Positions 45,669 to 56,778 are shown, numbered from the stretch's first letter. The stretch is DNA of 64,000 bases from Heterohyrax brucei (GCA_028571685.1 CM053144.1:97680171-97744170); one strand, 5' to 3'. A program made the numbers and translations. The notes: generated by a model not told the origin, from the letters alone.

Positions 45669-46317
45669 CCAGCGAGACAGTGGCCTAATAATGATGAATA
45701 TACAGATGACCTTCAGTGCGGCTCGGTAACCTGATTTTTTAATTTATCACTTTTCTTTCCTTTAAATCTCATGATTTCATTTAGAGACATCTGTGACAGA
45801 GAAGATGAGCTGTCAGTGTAAGGAGTGACTGAACACAGTTACATATGTACAGTCTCAGCAAGTACGAAGCTGGAGATTCACTCAGAGGGCAAGATAAGGT
45901 ATCCGGCCCATGATAACAGCCAGGAGGTCATCCCCTGTTCTTATTTCTCTGTTCCGTCACGGCTGTGTGCAATACAAGTGAGGGTTGGATACAAAAAGTC
46001 TGAGGATTTTGATGATTGCTTTAGAACTGAAAAAATGCCCTGTGAAGAATGAGAAATAAGACAATGTTTTACACCAGCTTCTGTCCCCTCTACAAAGAAG
46101 ACATTGTGTACCAATATGTGTTTAAAAAATCAAGCCACCTTTCTTCTGTTTGGAAGGAAATTTTCATTCTAAAGGATCCTTTCACTGGCAGTGGTCATTC
46201 ATCCACAATTCAGTAAGTGCTGTGCACTATGTATAGAGTGGCCCCGTGGAAATGTCTTGTCAAGAAGAAATACACCATTTGTCTGATAATGTGAGTATCC
46301 CACAAAAGCTAGCCACA
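45669..46317. other. Unannotated
   Basis: A 75-codon plus-strand frame (45825-46052) has no recognisable domain and no flanking splice or Kozak evidence that convinces me. Confidence 0.4.
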
Positions 46318-46707
46318 GCTCATCTTTCATTCTGCAGTACGGTGGTGGTGGGCGTGTGCCTATTGCTATGATGCTGGAAGGTACAACACCCATATTTCAA
46401 ATACCAAAATGGTCACCATGATACACATGTCTCAGTTGAACTTCTAGACTAAGACAGGCTAGGAAGAAAGGCTTGGAGATCTACTTCTGAAAACTAGCCT
46501 ATGAAAATTCTATGGATTATAATATTGGCCAAAGCAGCACTGGAAGAATAGCGCCCTTGTTGAGTGGCACTCGAGATGCATGGTAGCAGCATCAACAGAT
46601 ACAGCACGCTAACAATTGCAAAGAGGGCACAGGGCTGGGCCATGCTTCTCTCTGTTGTATATGAGGTTAGCATGAGTCAGAACCAACTTGATGGCAACTA
46701 ACAATGA
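46318..46707 (+). mobile_element. RTE deletion derivative (5' end joined to 3' end)
   Basis: The first ~250 bases follow the RTE 5' UTR at 60421-60690 ('gctatgatgctggaaggtac', 'cagttgaacttctagactaagacaggctaggaag', 'agatctacttctgaaaactagcc'). The last ~100 bases follow the RTE 3' end ('gcacagggctgggccatgct', 'ctgttgtat..gttagcatgagtcagaaccaacttgatggcaactaacaa'). The entire coding region is missing, giving a ~390-base non-autonomous unit. Confidence 0.75.
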
Positions 46708-46743
46708 AATAACATATCTGTATATTTTTTTTGTTTGTTTTTA

Positions 46744-46937
46744 TAGCTCTGCAATAGAGCAATGTTTAAGCACTCAGCAGCTAAGGGAGGTTTGGAAATT
46801 TGAACCCCAGTGGCTGTGCTGGAGAAAAAACCTGGTGGTCTGCTGTAAATATTTCAGCCTAGGAAACTATGGGGCAGCTCTACTCTGCTCTATAGGGTTG
46901 TTAGAAGTCAGAATACACTTGAAAGTACACAGCAACA
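46744..46937 (+). mobile_element. AfroSINE, long form
   Basis: 'agagcaatgtttaagcactcagcagctaaggg', 'gtggtctgctgtaaatatttcagcc' (long-form middle), 'actatggggcagctctactctgctctatagggttgttag', ending 'gtacacagcaacac'. Abuts an antisense copy. Confidence 0.85.
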
Positions 46938-47128
46938 CTGCTGGGTGCCTTCAAGCTGATTTTGACTCACAGTCCTTCTATGTGACAGATAGAGCTGCTC
47001 CATGGGGTTCTCAGAGTTCTAATGTTACCAAAACAGATCACAAGCTCTTCCTCCTGTGGACTCACTGGGTGGTTTCATACCACAGATATCTCAGCCAAGC
47101 TCTGAACCACTGGGCCACTGGGGTTCTC
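46938..47128 (-). mobile_element. AfroSINE, antisense long form
   Basis: 'tgggtgccttcaagctgattttgactcacag', 'gctgctccatggggttctcag', 'gctcttcctcctgtggactcactgggtgg' (long-form middle), 'gctctgaaccactgggccactggggttct'. Directly tail-to-tail with 46744-46937. Confidence 0.85.
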
Positions 47129-47994
47129 TATACATCTGTATCTATAACTGTTGAGAGAATTCAGATTAAAGAGGAAATATAACATTAAAAAAAAGTGGAT
47201 TTTAAGGAAAGTGCCTTGAGTTAGACAGTAGGCTCTGAAACAGCAAAAATCAAAATTAGTATGTTAGGTGAAGGGTAGGTTGACCAACACTATATTATTG
47301 ATGGAGCCAATTTTTGGTACTTTTAGATGGTTCCTACAGAACATATGAAAAAAAGGAGGCTTTTAACCCACACTATATAGTGACATATTGTGCTAAACTG
47401 ATCATGATTTCCTAAAAATGTACTTTTCTAGAAGTCAAGCATGGAGGTAAACAACTTTTGGAGCAGCAGTCTGGGATTCCCATCTATGAAACCTCAGGAA
47501 ATCCTGCAGTCTCTTGTTTTCTTGGCTGTGACAGGAGCAATGTGCTCAGCACACAGCAAAGCCTTTCAAAAGGTTATGACCATGACGCCTCTGGTTCCAC
47601 AAGATGAAATGTTCTTCGCCTCATTTCTCCACTGGTTTTTATCCTTCATATCCCTCAAGGCCCACCTCAAACACAAAGTAATGATTACAAAAGCAATTAG
47701 AAATTTCCCTGAACTCCCCAAATTTTACTCTGGGGAGTGAATTAGTTCTGACAGAACTAATTGCTCTCTCACTGATGTTCCCAGGAAACACCATAAGGCA
47801 TTTTTAAATGATGTAGAGCCTGAAGGCTGGGGACGTTAGAGTATACAGGAAGGAAAGAGGGCCTAGGAAGCTTTTTCTTGCAGATGACTCCCAATTTTCA
47901 TACATCTTCAGGTTGGGGATAGGAACAAAATATAGACTTTTGCTATTTTGAAGAAGATCCTCAGGAGAAGTGATAAAACTTCCTTTGTTTAAGA
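47129..47994. other. Mostly unannotated
   Basis: 'tatccttcatatccctcaaggcccacctcaaac' near 47640 suggests an L2/CR1 trace. The open frame at 47441-47740 has no known domain. Confidence 0.35.
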
Positions 47995-48478
47995 CCTTGT
48001 GATAGGTAAGGTTGTATGTCAACTTGGCTGGACCATGATTCTCAGTGGTTTGGCAGTTGTATGATGTGATCACTTCCATGATGAGATTATATGTATCTTG
48101 ATCACCTCTGTGGTCACATCTGCTGTGAGGAGCCACTCAGTTGACAGGGAGTTTCCTTCAGCCACGTGACCTGTATGGAATATACTTGGGCATTCTGGCA
48201 AGTCTTGTGGACATTTTTTTTTTTTTTTGCTCATTCTGGATCCTGCAGCTTGGTCCTTTTCTCAGACAACCAGTTCTTACAGATTGTGAACAAGAGCCCT
48301 GGTCTCTAACTTGCAAATCTTAGGTTTACCAGCCCATGTGGCTACACGAAACAGAAGAACCCTCTATTCTTACACACAGACTTGGGATGTTCCAGCCTCT
48401 ATAACCACGTGGGCCATTTTGTTGATATAAATCTTTCTTTTCTCTCTCAATCTCTTTCTCGCTCTCTCTATTTACATA
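47995..48478 (+). mobile_element. Old interspersed repeat, family not named
   Basis: 'tgtatgtcaacttggctggaccatgattctcagtggtttggcag', 'tccagcctctataaccacgtgggccattttgttgatataaatc' are the ends of a common mammalian repeat layout, followed by a CT-rich stretch (48436-48470) and an A/C stretch. A T14 run sits at about 48216. Family not assigned. Confidence 0.4.
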
Positions 48479-48483
48479 CACAA

Positions 48484-49050
48484 GGACTGACAAGTTTGCG
48501 AGTCATCCTAGAAAAAGTAATACACGCTTCATTTCTGTGGTATGTATGGTCATTCTGCGGTCACTACGGACCTCACACCATCACCTTCAAAGTACTTCCC
48601 TTGAGAAGCTGTCCACCAGCACCAGCCCCTAGTCCACCCTTCAAAGCAATTTTGGAACTCTTTTTCTGAAATGGCCATCAAAGCTGTTGTCATACTATGC
48701 TTGATGCCCTGAATGTCATCAAAATATCTTCTTTTCAGTATTTCCTTTACCTCTGGGTAAAGAAAAAAGTCCCTGGGGGCCAGATTAGGTGAGTAGGGAG
48801 GGTGTTTCAATACAGTTATTTGTTTACCAGCTAAAAATTCTGTCAGAGACAACTATACAATTAAGTTCATGAACTTCCCATCTTGCCACCATGTGCCATT
48901 CCAGAAAGAGTTCCCAAACTGCTTTGAAGGGTGACTAGGCACTGGTGCTGGTACATAGCTTCCAAAGGAGAATACTTCAAAGAGGACTGTACTGATAGTC
49001 AGCATGAGGTATGTAACGGAACTATTAAGTTCAGAGATTTAATCCTTGAA
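48484..49050. mobile_element. Mariner-derived fold-back element
   Basis: The left arm (48484-48680) and right arm (about 48893-49050) are inverted copies of the same mariner 3' end: transposase C-terminus, short UTR and terminal repeat. The reverse complement of the right arm reads 'accagtgcctagtcacccttcaaagcagtttgggaactctttctggaatggc', matching the left arm. The centre (48681-48892) extends the left arm's minus-strand coding sequence inward. The element at 56220-56778 has the same plan. Confidence 0.85.
48550..48870 (-). pseudogene. Mariner transposase C-terminal fragment
   Basis: The minus-strand frame reads EFLAGKQITVLKHPPYSPNL, then APRDFFLYPEVKEILKRRYF, then EFQNCFEGWTR, then SQGKYFEGD. 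This is the end of a mariner-type (DD34D) transposase. The third catalytic Asp lies in PRDFF and is retained, but the first two Asp residues and the whole DNA-binding half are absent. It cannot be a working transposase. At its inner end the coding sequence stops at the arm junction. Confidence 0.9.
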
Positions 49051-49418
49051 CTTCGTGTGTCTGTGTGTGTATTATTTCTTTAGAGAACCCAGTCAAATCG
49101 GCTCCACTAAAATACCATTTTGTATCATAAGACAGAACAATGAGTTCTGCATTTCACCATCTGTACTCTACCACAGAGCCAGAAACATTTCAAATATTCA
49201 ACAGGTTTTGGGTGGCTGATAAAGTGAAAATAGTCTTCATTCTTCTTTGGAAATCCTTTTTTCTAACTTACAGAAAAAGCATTTGTAGGAGGTAGGTGGG
49301 TGAGGAGGAGTTTCTCTACCTAGGTTTAGAAGCTAATATCATTGTCAGCTTGACTGAGCACTCAAACTGTGGTTTTCAGTGGAAAAATATATCTATATCT
49401 GTATATTTTATATTACAT
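49051..49418. other. Unannotated
   Basis: 'tatcattgtcagcttgactgagc' near 49340 may be a fragment of the unnamed repeat type at 47995. Nothing else seen. Confidence 0.35.
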
Positions 49419-49582
49419 ATGAAACTCTGGTGGCATAGTTGTTAAGTGCTACATCTGCAAACCAAAATGTCAGTAGTTTGAATCTACCAGGCTCTCCTTG
49501 GAAACTCTATGGAGCAATTCTACTCTGTGCTATAGGGTCACTATGAGTCAGAATGAACTTGACGGGAGTGGTTTTGGTTTGG
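49419..49582 (+). mobile_element. AfroSINE, short form
   Basis: 'gaaactctggtggcatagttgttaagtgctacatctgc', 'gtagtttgaatctaccaggctctccttggaaactctatgg', 'gggtcactatgagtcagaatgaacttgacgg'. Complete. Confidence 0.95.
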
Positions 49583-50277
49583 ATTATATATCTTTGACTT
49601 ACATATGTGTCTTACATATAGATATATGTATAACTATAAATGTTATAAACATTTCCTTATAACACCTAGATTGAATTCCTTCCTGTTTTATATACATATA
49701 TAAATGTGCAAATACATGCAAATACATATATATGTGTATATACAGCTGCACATTAGAACTTATCTATTGCATGATGGCTCACCTCAACTTTTGCAAAAAT
49801 GTCATCTAAAAATAAATCAGTATAAGAATCTACAGTATCATTTCCAAATTGTTTCATATATTAGCCCAATGATATAAACACATTTGCCAATCCCAATCTC
49901 CTCTTTGCAAAGTTTTGCATATTTCAATATTCTCATGAAAAAGACAATTTGATAACTGTATCTTTATACTGGAGAAAAATTGGTAAGACAGTTTACTTCC
50001 AATTTGATAAAAACAAAAAAAAAAATGAGAAGCTGAGAGAAATAGAACAGTCAGTGTGGGAAACAAAGCTAGAAATAGGAAGCAGGAGAAATAAAAGAAG
50101 GTTTACTTTTCTCCATTTGTATTCTCTGAATATGTTTAATCAAGATTATCAAGTAGGTTTTCAGAAAGTATTACTAGATTTAAAATTATTAAGATAATAA
50201 ACAGTGGTTCAGGCTAAGAATGCTAACTAACCGAGTTAAAACACTAATCTCTCACATTTCTGTCAACCCTCACGGAG
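49583..50277. other. AT-rich simple sequence and unannotated DNA
   Basis: About 49583-49745 is rich in TATATA and TACATA motifs. The remainder has small frames without domains. Confidence 0.5.
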
Positions 50278-50735
50278 TCTCATGGACTGAATTGTGTTTC
50301 TCCAAAAATGTGTATGGAGGTTTGGCTGGGCCAGGATTCCTGATAAAACTGTGTGTTGCCCATGTTGTATTTCCTGCCTTTAAGATGTTAATGAGGGTGG
50401 GTGGGTGGCAGTTGTGTTGGTCGAGCAGAACTCACTGTGTAAGATTGTTTTGTGCCTTGAGGCACGCTCCTGAGATACAAAGAAGCTGGCAGAGCGATTT
50501 GGGGACCTGACACCATGGAGAAAGCAGCCCAGAGAGCAGAGCGCGTGAGTCCTTCGGACCTGAGGTTCCTGCTCTGGGATACTCTCAGACCAAAGACTGA
50601 TCCAATACGGAGACCTTCCTCCAGAGCCGACGAGAGAAAGGGCGTTGTCCTGGAGACATCACCCTGAATTTGGGTATCTAGCCTAGCAGACTATGAGAAT
50701 AAACTTTTTTTTGTTAAAGCCATCCACTTGTGGTT
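50278..50735 (+). mobile_element. MaLR-type solo LTR, 3'-truncated
   Basis: 'tctcatggactgaattgtgtttctccaaaaatgtg', 'gtgtaagattgttttgtgccttgaggcac', 'ggcagagcgatttggggacctgacaccatgg', 'agaccttcctccagagccgac', 'ttaaagccatccacttgtgg'. Close in structure to the LTR at 20493, which shares 'gccttgaggca' and 'gcgatttggggacctta'. Confidence 0.7.
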
Positions 50736-50924
50736 GAGGCTGACAAAGCATGTTTCTAAAATGTAAGGCACACTAAGAGACGGCTAACTGGTAGTTTAGA
50801 GATTAAATTCCTCATGGAAACTTTATAATTTGAACAACTAAGACACTTTCATTTGTAAGGGTCAGAAAGCCAACTTTAACGTAAGAAATTGAATTTAATG
50901 ACATACATAATTGAGAAGTCCCAT

Positions 50925-51320
50925 AGCTGGTGCTGGTTTCGGGTAGAACTGCTTCCAGGAGCTTAACGACGTTTTCTCTTCCTTTCTCTTCTCTTATTTC
51001 TTATCTTGCCCTCCACGGCTCCCACCATCTTTTTGCTGTAAGTTCTTCTGTGTTGGCCTCATTATTAGGCAGGCTGCCTCTATAGTGAAAAAGTTGCCCA
51101 TCAGGAGCATGAAACTTACACTCGGAAAGCAAAGCAACTGCAGAGGAAACAACCGCAGCTGACGGCTTTTAGAAGTTTCACAGGAAAAGCTGATTTTCAT
51201 AGCCTGGGTCACTTAACCATCTCTGAACCAATCAAGGAGGTCTAACTGCTCTGATTGGCCAGGGCTGGGTACCAGGCCCGCCCCTGTGGTGCAAGGAGAA
51301 AAGAATCAACCGCAAACCGC
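50925..51320 (+). mobile_element. Probable old L1 3' UTR
   Basis: 'ttgccctccacggctcccaccatc', 'gcatgaaacttacactcggaaagcaaagcaac', 'ctgggtcacttaaccatctctgaaccaatcaaggagg', 'gctctgattggccagggctgggtaccaggcccgcccctg' follow an old L1 3' UTR pattern. No ORF2. Tentative family. Confidence 0.5.
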
Positions 51321-51394
51321 ATCAAGGAATGTGTTAGGCACAGCGAAATGTAATAGCAGTAGTTTCCAAACTTTAAAACAGGAAAGGAAATAAT

Positions 51395-51547
51395 AATAAC
51401 TTGCCGTTGAACGGATTCTGACTCACAGGATGCTATGGGACAGAGTAGAACTGCCGCATCAAGTTTCCAAGGAGCAGCTGGTGGACTTGAACTGTCAGTC
51501 GTTCGCTTAGAAGCTGGTCTCTTCACCACTGTCCCACTAGGGCTTCT
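51395..51547 (-). mobile_element. AfroSINE, antisense short form
   Basis: 'acttgccgttgaacggattctgactcacagg', 'gagtagaactgccgcatcaagtttccaaggagcagctgg', 'ctcttcaccactgtcccactagggcttc'. Confidence 0.95.
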
Positions 51548-52715
51548 TTCAAACTTCAAAGTATATTAAACCTAACTGAGGATCTTGTTAAAAATGAGGA
51601 TGCTATCCAGTAAGCCTGGGGAGGGACTGGAGATAGTGAATTTCTCACAAGCTCACAGGTGATGTTGGTTTGAAAACCACAGGTGACTGGTGAAAGGATA
51701 CAGAGAAGGCAAAAGCAAAGAACTGCTGATACAATCAAGTAACCCAAACAGGTTTCAGCAATTTCACTTTTATTTTAGAAACCTATCCTTGCTATGGGAG
51801 CAGTCCTCTACTATTCCATGCGTAATAAGGGAAATCTAAAACAATGAGTATTACAGTAAATAAAGAAACTCCAGTGCGATTTATGTCGGGATTTGCATTG
51901 TAGTATATGTTGCTTATACAAATACTATTATGAAATGCCATGCATTATAGTACAAGATGAATTCTACTGTAGCTGACAATATATTTTCATAAGGAAAACA
52001 CACTTTTGGTTTATTTACATTTATTTTTTACAGTGAACTAAATAATACAGGTGCTACATGTATAAATTTTGCTAAAACCATCCCATATCAACGTAGAATG
52101 ACAAATTACAGATTACAATTTATTGTCCTATTATTTTAAATAAGTGTTTTAAAAATATTCTTTTGCACACAAAACAGCTCATGTAGCTTAATATCAAATG
52201 ATAATAATTAGACTTAATTAGAAAAGATACAGGGTCCTAAGATCTGTGCGATATCAGAGCGCCCTCCTGTGGCTACTTTGCCTGGGTTGTTTGAATCTAC
52301 TGGGTTGCTCGCTGGTTAAGTAAACTCATTGTTTTGAGCAGATGGACCCCACATGACCAAATACTATAAATTTCTCAGTTACTGTCAAAAAACAGCAAAG
52401 AATTACAAGAACGCATGATATAAGCCATGTGTCAAACTTTAAGTCTCTTGCTATTTCGTCTGATTCCAAACAACCTGAAATTTCACCAGATGATAAATTA
52501 ACATTGTTTTGATCACATTCTGCTTTGTAAGACAGTGGTAACTCACAGAGAAATGAGATTTTGTTTTTAGGAATTTATAGAATAAGATCTAATAGGGACT
52601 GGAAGAATTCAATCTAATCACCTATATTGTCTGTATCTTTCGTTTTGATCACTGGTAATTGATTTGAGGCTATATAAATAAATATTTTTGTATTTCAACT
52701 AAATGTATTTATCTG
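51548..52715. other. Unannotated, repeat-poor
   Basis: No feature recognised. Confidence 0.4.
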
Positions 52716-52922
52716 AAGGAACCCTGGTAGAGCAATGGTCAAGCACGTGACTGCTAACCAAAAACCTGATAGTTAAAACCTGCCAGTTGCTCAGCCAGGA
52801 GAAAAGACCTGACAATCTGCTCTCACAAAGACTACAGCCTTCGAAACTCAGTGAAGCAGCTCTGTTCTGTTCTATAGGCTCGCTACTAGTCAAAATAGAT
52901 TCAGGGGCACATAACAACAACG
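52716..52922 (+). mobile_element. AfroSINE, long form with RTE-like end
   Basis: 'ggaaccctggtagagcaatggtcaagcacgtgactgctaacc', 'gacaatctgctctcacaaagactacagcc', 'ctataggctcgctactagtcaaaatagattcaggggcacataacaacaac'. It ends in the same 'cataacaacaa' as the RTE. Confidence 0.95.
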
Positions 52923-53403
52923 TATCTGACAACTGAATACACCAAAGGTAAATGCGTGCTGATAAAGTAGAAATGGACAGAAAATTGTATAAGAAACTAT
53001 TAAAAATAGATGCTTTGAGGAATGGAACTGAGTGGCAGGAGGCTAGAAAGAAAAATCGACACATTTCTGTTGCTTGAATTTTAACATTAATGTGTATGAG
53101 TTTATTTTAATGTTTAAAAGTCTCTAGTACCTATACCATTCATTCATTTAACTGACATTATTAGAAGCCAACATTATGAAACAAACACTGTGCTGGAGAC
53201 AGTAGTGACAAATGTCGGCAACTGATGCTCTGACATGAGGTAGCTAATCAGACAATGGGCACATAATTGTAAGTGAAATAGCTAATACAAATGCAAAATA
53301 TAGGTGATAACCAATGGGAACTAATCTTAAGAGCTTGTTGAGGCTTCTCAATTTTCCAGGATTAAATTATGTTTAAGGGCATTTTCATGTTGCATATTTA
53401 TTT
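52923..53403. other. Mostly unannotated
   Basis: 'cattatgaaacaaacactgtgctggagacagtagtgac' near 53172 is an old-repeat pattern. Nothing else seen. Confidence 0.35.
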
Positions 53404-53605
53404 TAAGGGGCCCTGGTGGTACAGTGGTTAATGCTGGCCTGTCTACCAAAAGGTCGGCAGTTCAAAGCCACTAGCCCATAGGGGCCAAGGTAAAACGATG
53501 TGTAGTCTGCATCAGGAAAGATTACAGCCTTGGAAATCCTTTGGAGCCATTCTACTCTGTCCTATAGAGTCACTCTGAGTCAGAATTGACTCGACTGCAA
53601 TGGAT
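53404..53605 (+). mobile_element. AfroSINE, long form
   Basis: 'ggggccctggtggtacagtggttaatgctggcctg', 'aggtcggcagttcaaagccac', 'gtgtagtctgcatcaggaaagattacagcc' and 'agtcactctgagtcagaattgactcgactgcaatgg'. Complete. Confidence 0.95.
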
Positions 53606-55177
53606 TATATTTATTTTACTTTAAATTTATTTTAATAGGAAAGCTCATTTGTTCATAATGAAAACAATTATTAAACCTCATTTTTGTCTCTAAGTTGATT
53701 TATTCTAAAAATTACAGTGTACTTGTAAATTAACATTTCTAGGCAATCAAAGAGTATCTTCTTAGATTATAACTCCTTCAGTGTTTCAAGAATTTTAGTG
53801 GTCATTTAAGTCACAGGACTGAAAACTCAACAACATACACAGCAATCAGTGATTATACCAATATGCCTAAAAATATCCACTAAGAGTACTGCATACAAAA
53901 TTAGCCAGATTTCTTCTTTTGAAACTCTTGGACAGTTGTGTACAAGCATGGAGGGAAGGAATGGCTTGGGGAAAGGCATTCCTCGGTGTGAATTCTGACT
54001 CTAACCTCTGTACCCAATCTAAGCTCTAAACTAGGTAATATATGTTGATAATACATCTTGAAAATAATTTATTTGAAGATGCAGTGGAACAAAATTATAT
54101 AAAGCTCTTTCTAGTATAATGTCTTTAAACAATGGAAACTATTACTATTACGTTAGCTTATATAAGGCAATGACTATATGAAAATATTGTTTCTATTTTT
54201 TAGTATTTCACTCTCGAGGTTTTTTCCTCTTAATAGATCTAATAAAGCAAGCAGTAAAAACATTTCAAGACCTAATCTTTTATTATTAGTAGTCCTTACA
54301 GCCAATGGCACTTTAATTTACTGCAGCCTAGAATACAAAGACTTAGAGATAGCCACAGAGCAAACCCAGAATATTCTACCACAGCAGCCTCAGTCATCCT
54401 GAACCTGGCAAGGATGGCAGTTGACTCAGAGAAAGCACAGGGCTGGAAGAACTGCCTTTCAGTTTTTGTTTTGCCACAGGTGGCATGATCAAGAACAGCA
54501 TAGGTTTTGGTTCCTTGTCTATAAAACATAGACTTAATTAGTAGTTATTAACTATGTTTTGAGAACTCAGTGTGCTCATTTCCTTTTGCTTCCCTGAACA
54601 AAGGATATTAGCTTACTGCTCTGGGAAAGAAAACAGAAGATAACTAGAAATAGTACATTTTAGCATTGTTATTTTTAAAGAATGATATATTTTTAAACAA
54701 GTTTAGCAAGCTGTGTGCTTTAAAGGTTTGTTTTCTGCAGTTAATGATATTTATATTTAGAATTATATTTAAAAATTATCATCTTAAAAATCGTAGTGAT
54801 GTTTCAGTGTTAGTTAAATAATACTTACAAGATCATACAAAGCATTTGTTTTATAGATGTAGTTATAAACCTGTAAAGAAATTGCTGTTAAGATAATCTT
54901 TTCCAAATATATCTAAAATGACACAATAAATAGTTTAAGAAAGAGATCAATTTTACTTGCTACTGAAAAGGGTTGATATTTATTATGTGGTTTGAAGGAA
55001 ACTGCTATCCTTCAACAGTATAGTGCCTTTAAAGAGCTGTTTTTCTATCACCAAATTATATCCACACTGCCAGTTTATACTTTACGGGGAAAATACTCAT
55101 GCCTTCGTTGGATAACAAATGTGAAATAGGTCAGCTTTGTAGAGGAAGACAGATCTTTTTAGCATACTTTTGTTTTC
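53606..55177. other. Unannotated, AT-rich, repeat-poor
   Basis: About 1.6 kb without a recognised repeat. Small frames at 54178-54402 and 54296-54529 overlap on opposite strands and have no domains. Confidence 0.4.
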
Positions 55178-55374
55178 AGTTGCCATTGAGTTGATTCCAA
55201 CACACGGTGATCCCGTGTAGGCAAAGTAGAAGTGCCCCATAAGGGTTTTAAGGCTGTCACCTTTCTGAAGTAGATCACCAGGCCTGTCTTCCAAGACATT
55301 TTGGGGCGAGTTCAGACTGCCAGACTTTTAGCTAGAAGGTGTGCGCTTAACCCTTTGTGCCACCCAGACACTCC
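55178..55374 (-). mobile_element. AfroSINE, antisense long form
   Basis: 'gttgccattgagttgattccaacacacggtgatcccg', 'tagaagtgccccataaggg', 'gtagatcaccaggcctgtcttccaag' (long-form middle) and 'gcttaaccctttgtgccacccagacactcc'. Confidence 0.9.
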
Positions 55375-56219
55375 TTTCAGTTAGTTAGTCCCAGATTCTC
55401 CAAGTGCGTGTGATGTAGAGTAAGGCACACAATGGTCACCAGCTTTATGCTTCTGTGTCTGTTTGCTCGTGTTGTCCTTTTTTGAGTCTTTTGCTGAACA
55501 TGTTCCCCAACTTTGGGCTGTTCCACTATTTGGAAGGATTGAAAAAGAGGTGAAAGGATAAGTAAATTTTCCACATTTTTAACTTAGAGAAAAAGGAGAA
55601 ATGGGACACAAAGTATTTGTGTATTTCTATGTGTGGGCAAAGACCCTACGGAGGGTCTGAGATTTTATCCTACTTGCAAGCGAACAAGTTAGTCTGACAC
55701 AATTTCATGGATGTTGGCAGAGAAGTGGGTCAGAAACTAAGGACTTTATTACAGCAACAGTAGTGGTAGAGGATCAGCATTGATTGTGCTTTGTCTCTCA
55801 AGCCTCACCTCCACAGGGTGATGTGAAGGGGATCAGGTTACACCGGTTTATACCATGGATTGTATTTCAAGACTGGAACCCTGGGCCTAGAGAGCTCAAA
55901 TCTTTTATTATGGGCAGTAAGCTGCCTGATCTTTGCTCCAGAAAGAGATATTCTCTTTATTATACTGGAGAGTACACATGCCAACCCTTTGCTCTCAAAG
56001 AAGTTACAGTTTCTATCTTCCAAGACTATAAGCAAATCTGTATTTGTTCCAGCCCTTATTTCTAAGTTGTTCACAATTCAAAAATCTGTGAAAAAAAGCT
56101 AGTTCAGAACAAAAGGATAAGAAGGTCCTCACTCACAAGATGTGCACAAACTCAAGAGAGAGAGAGCCATGTAGAATTCTCTCTTTCTCAATCTGTCTCT
56201 CTGCCTTATGTAAGAAGGC
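55375..56219. other. Unannotated
   Basis: Overlapping small frames at 55784-56102 on both strands lack domains. A short GA-repeat lies at about 56154-56166. Confidence 0.4.
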
Positions 56220-56778
56220 TGCCAGCTAATTTCATGAACTTATCATAGAAAAAGTGCTATGCACCTCGTTAGTGAATATCACTTATGGTGACCTTGGAAG
56301 TACTCCCCTTGGGAAGCTATGCACTGGTGCCAGCACCTAGTCCACCCTTCAAAGCAATTTTGGAACTCTTTTTCTGGAATGGCCAGCCAGCCATCAGAGC
56401 TGTCATCCTATTACCCTTGATGTCCTGAATGTCATAAAAATGTCTTCCTTTCAATATTTCCTTTAACTTCACATAAAGAAAAATGTCATCGGGGACAGTT
56501 CAAGTGAGTAGGGAGAGTGTTCCAATACAGTTATTTGTTTACTGGCTAAAAATTCCCTCGCAGACAACTATACAATTAAGTCCATGAACTTGCCACCTTG
56601 ACACCATGCACAATAGCCATTCCAGAAAGAGTTCCAAAATTGCTTTGTTGGGTGGACTCGGTACTAGCATAGGTGTGTAGCTTCCTGAAGGGAGTACTTT
56701 GACAGTTACCATAGTGATGTTCGGCAATGAGGTGTGGAGCACTTAGAACAATTAACTTTGCAGACTTAATTGTCAGAC
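56220..56778. mobile_element. Mariner-derived fold-back element, second copy
   Basis: Same plan as 48484-49050. Left arm (about 56220-56395) ends 'gcaattttggaactctttttctggaatgg'. The centre carries minus-strand transposase sequence. The right arm (about 56605-56778) begins 'gccattccagaaagagttccaaaattgctttg' and ends 'gacttaattgtcagac'. Coding frames are broken more than in the first copy. The two copies differ at many positions, so they are old. Confidence 0.85.

Noticed and set aside
46688-47182. 164-codon plus-strand frame, the second longest in the window
   Set aside because: It spans two opposed AfroSINEs, so the sequence is SINE-derived and not a conserved protein.
47441-47740. 99-codon plus-strand frame as a possible exon
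   Set aside because: No domain recognised, and part of it resembles an L2/CR1 3' region.
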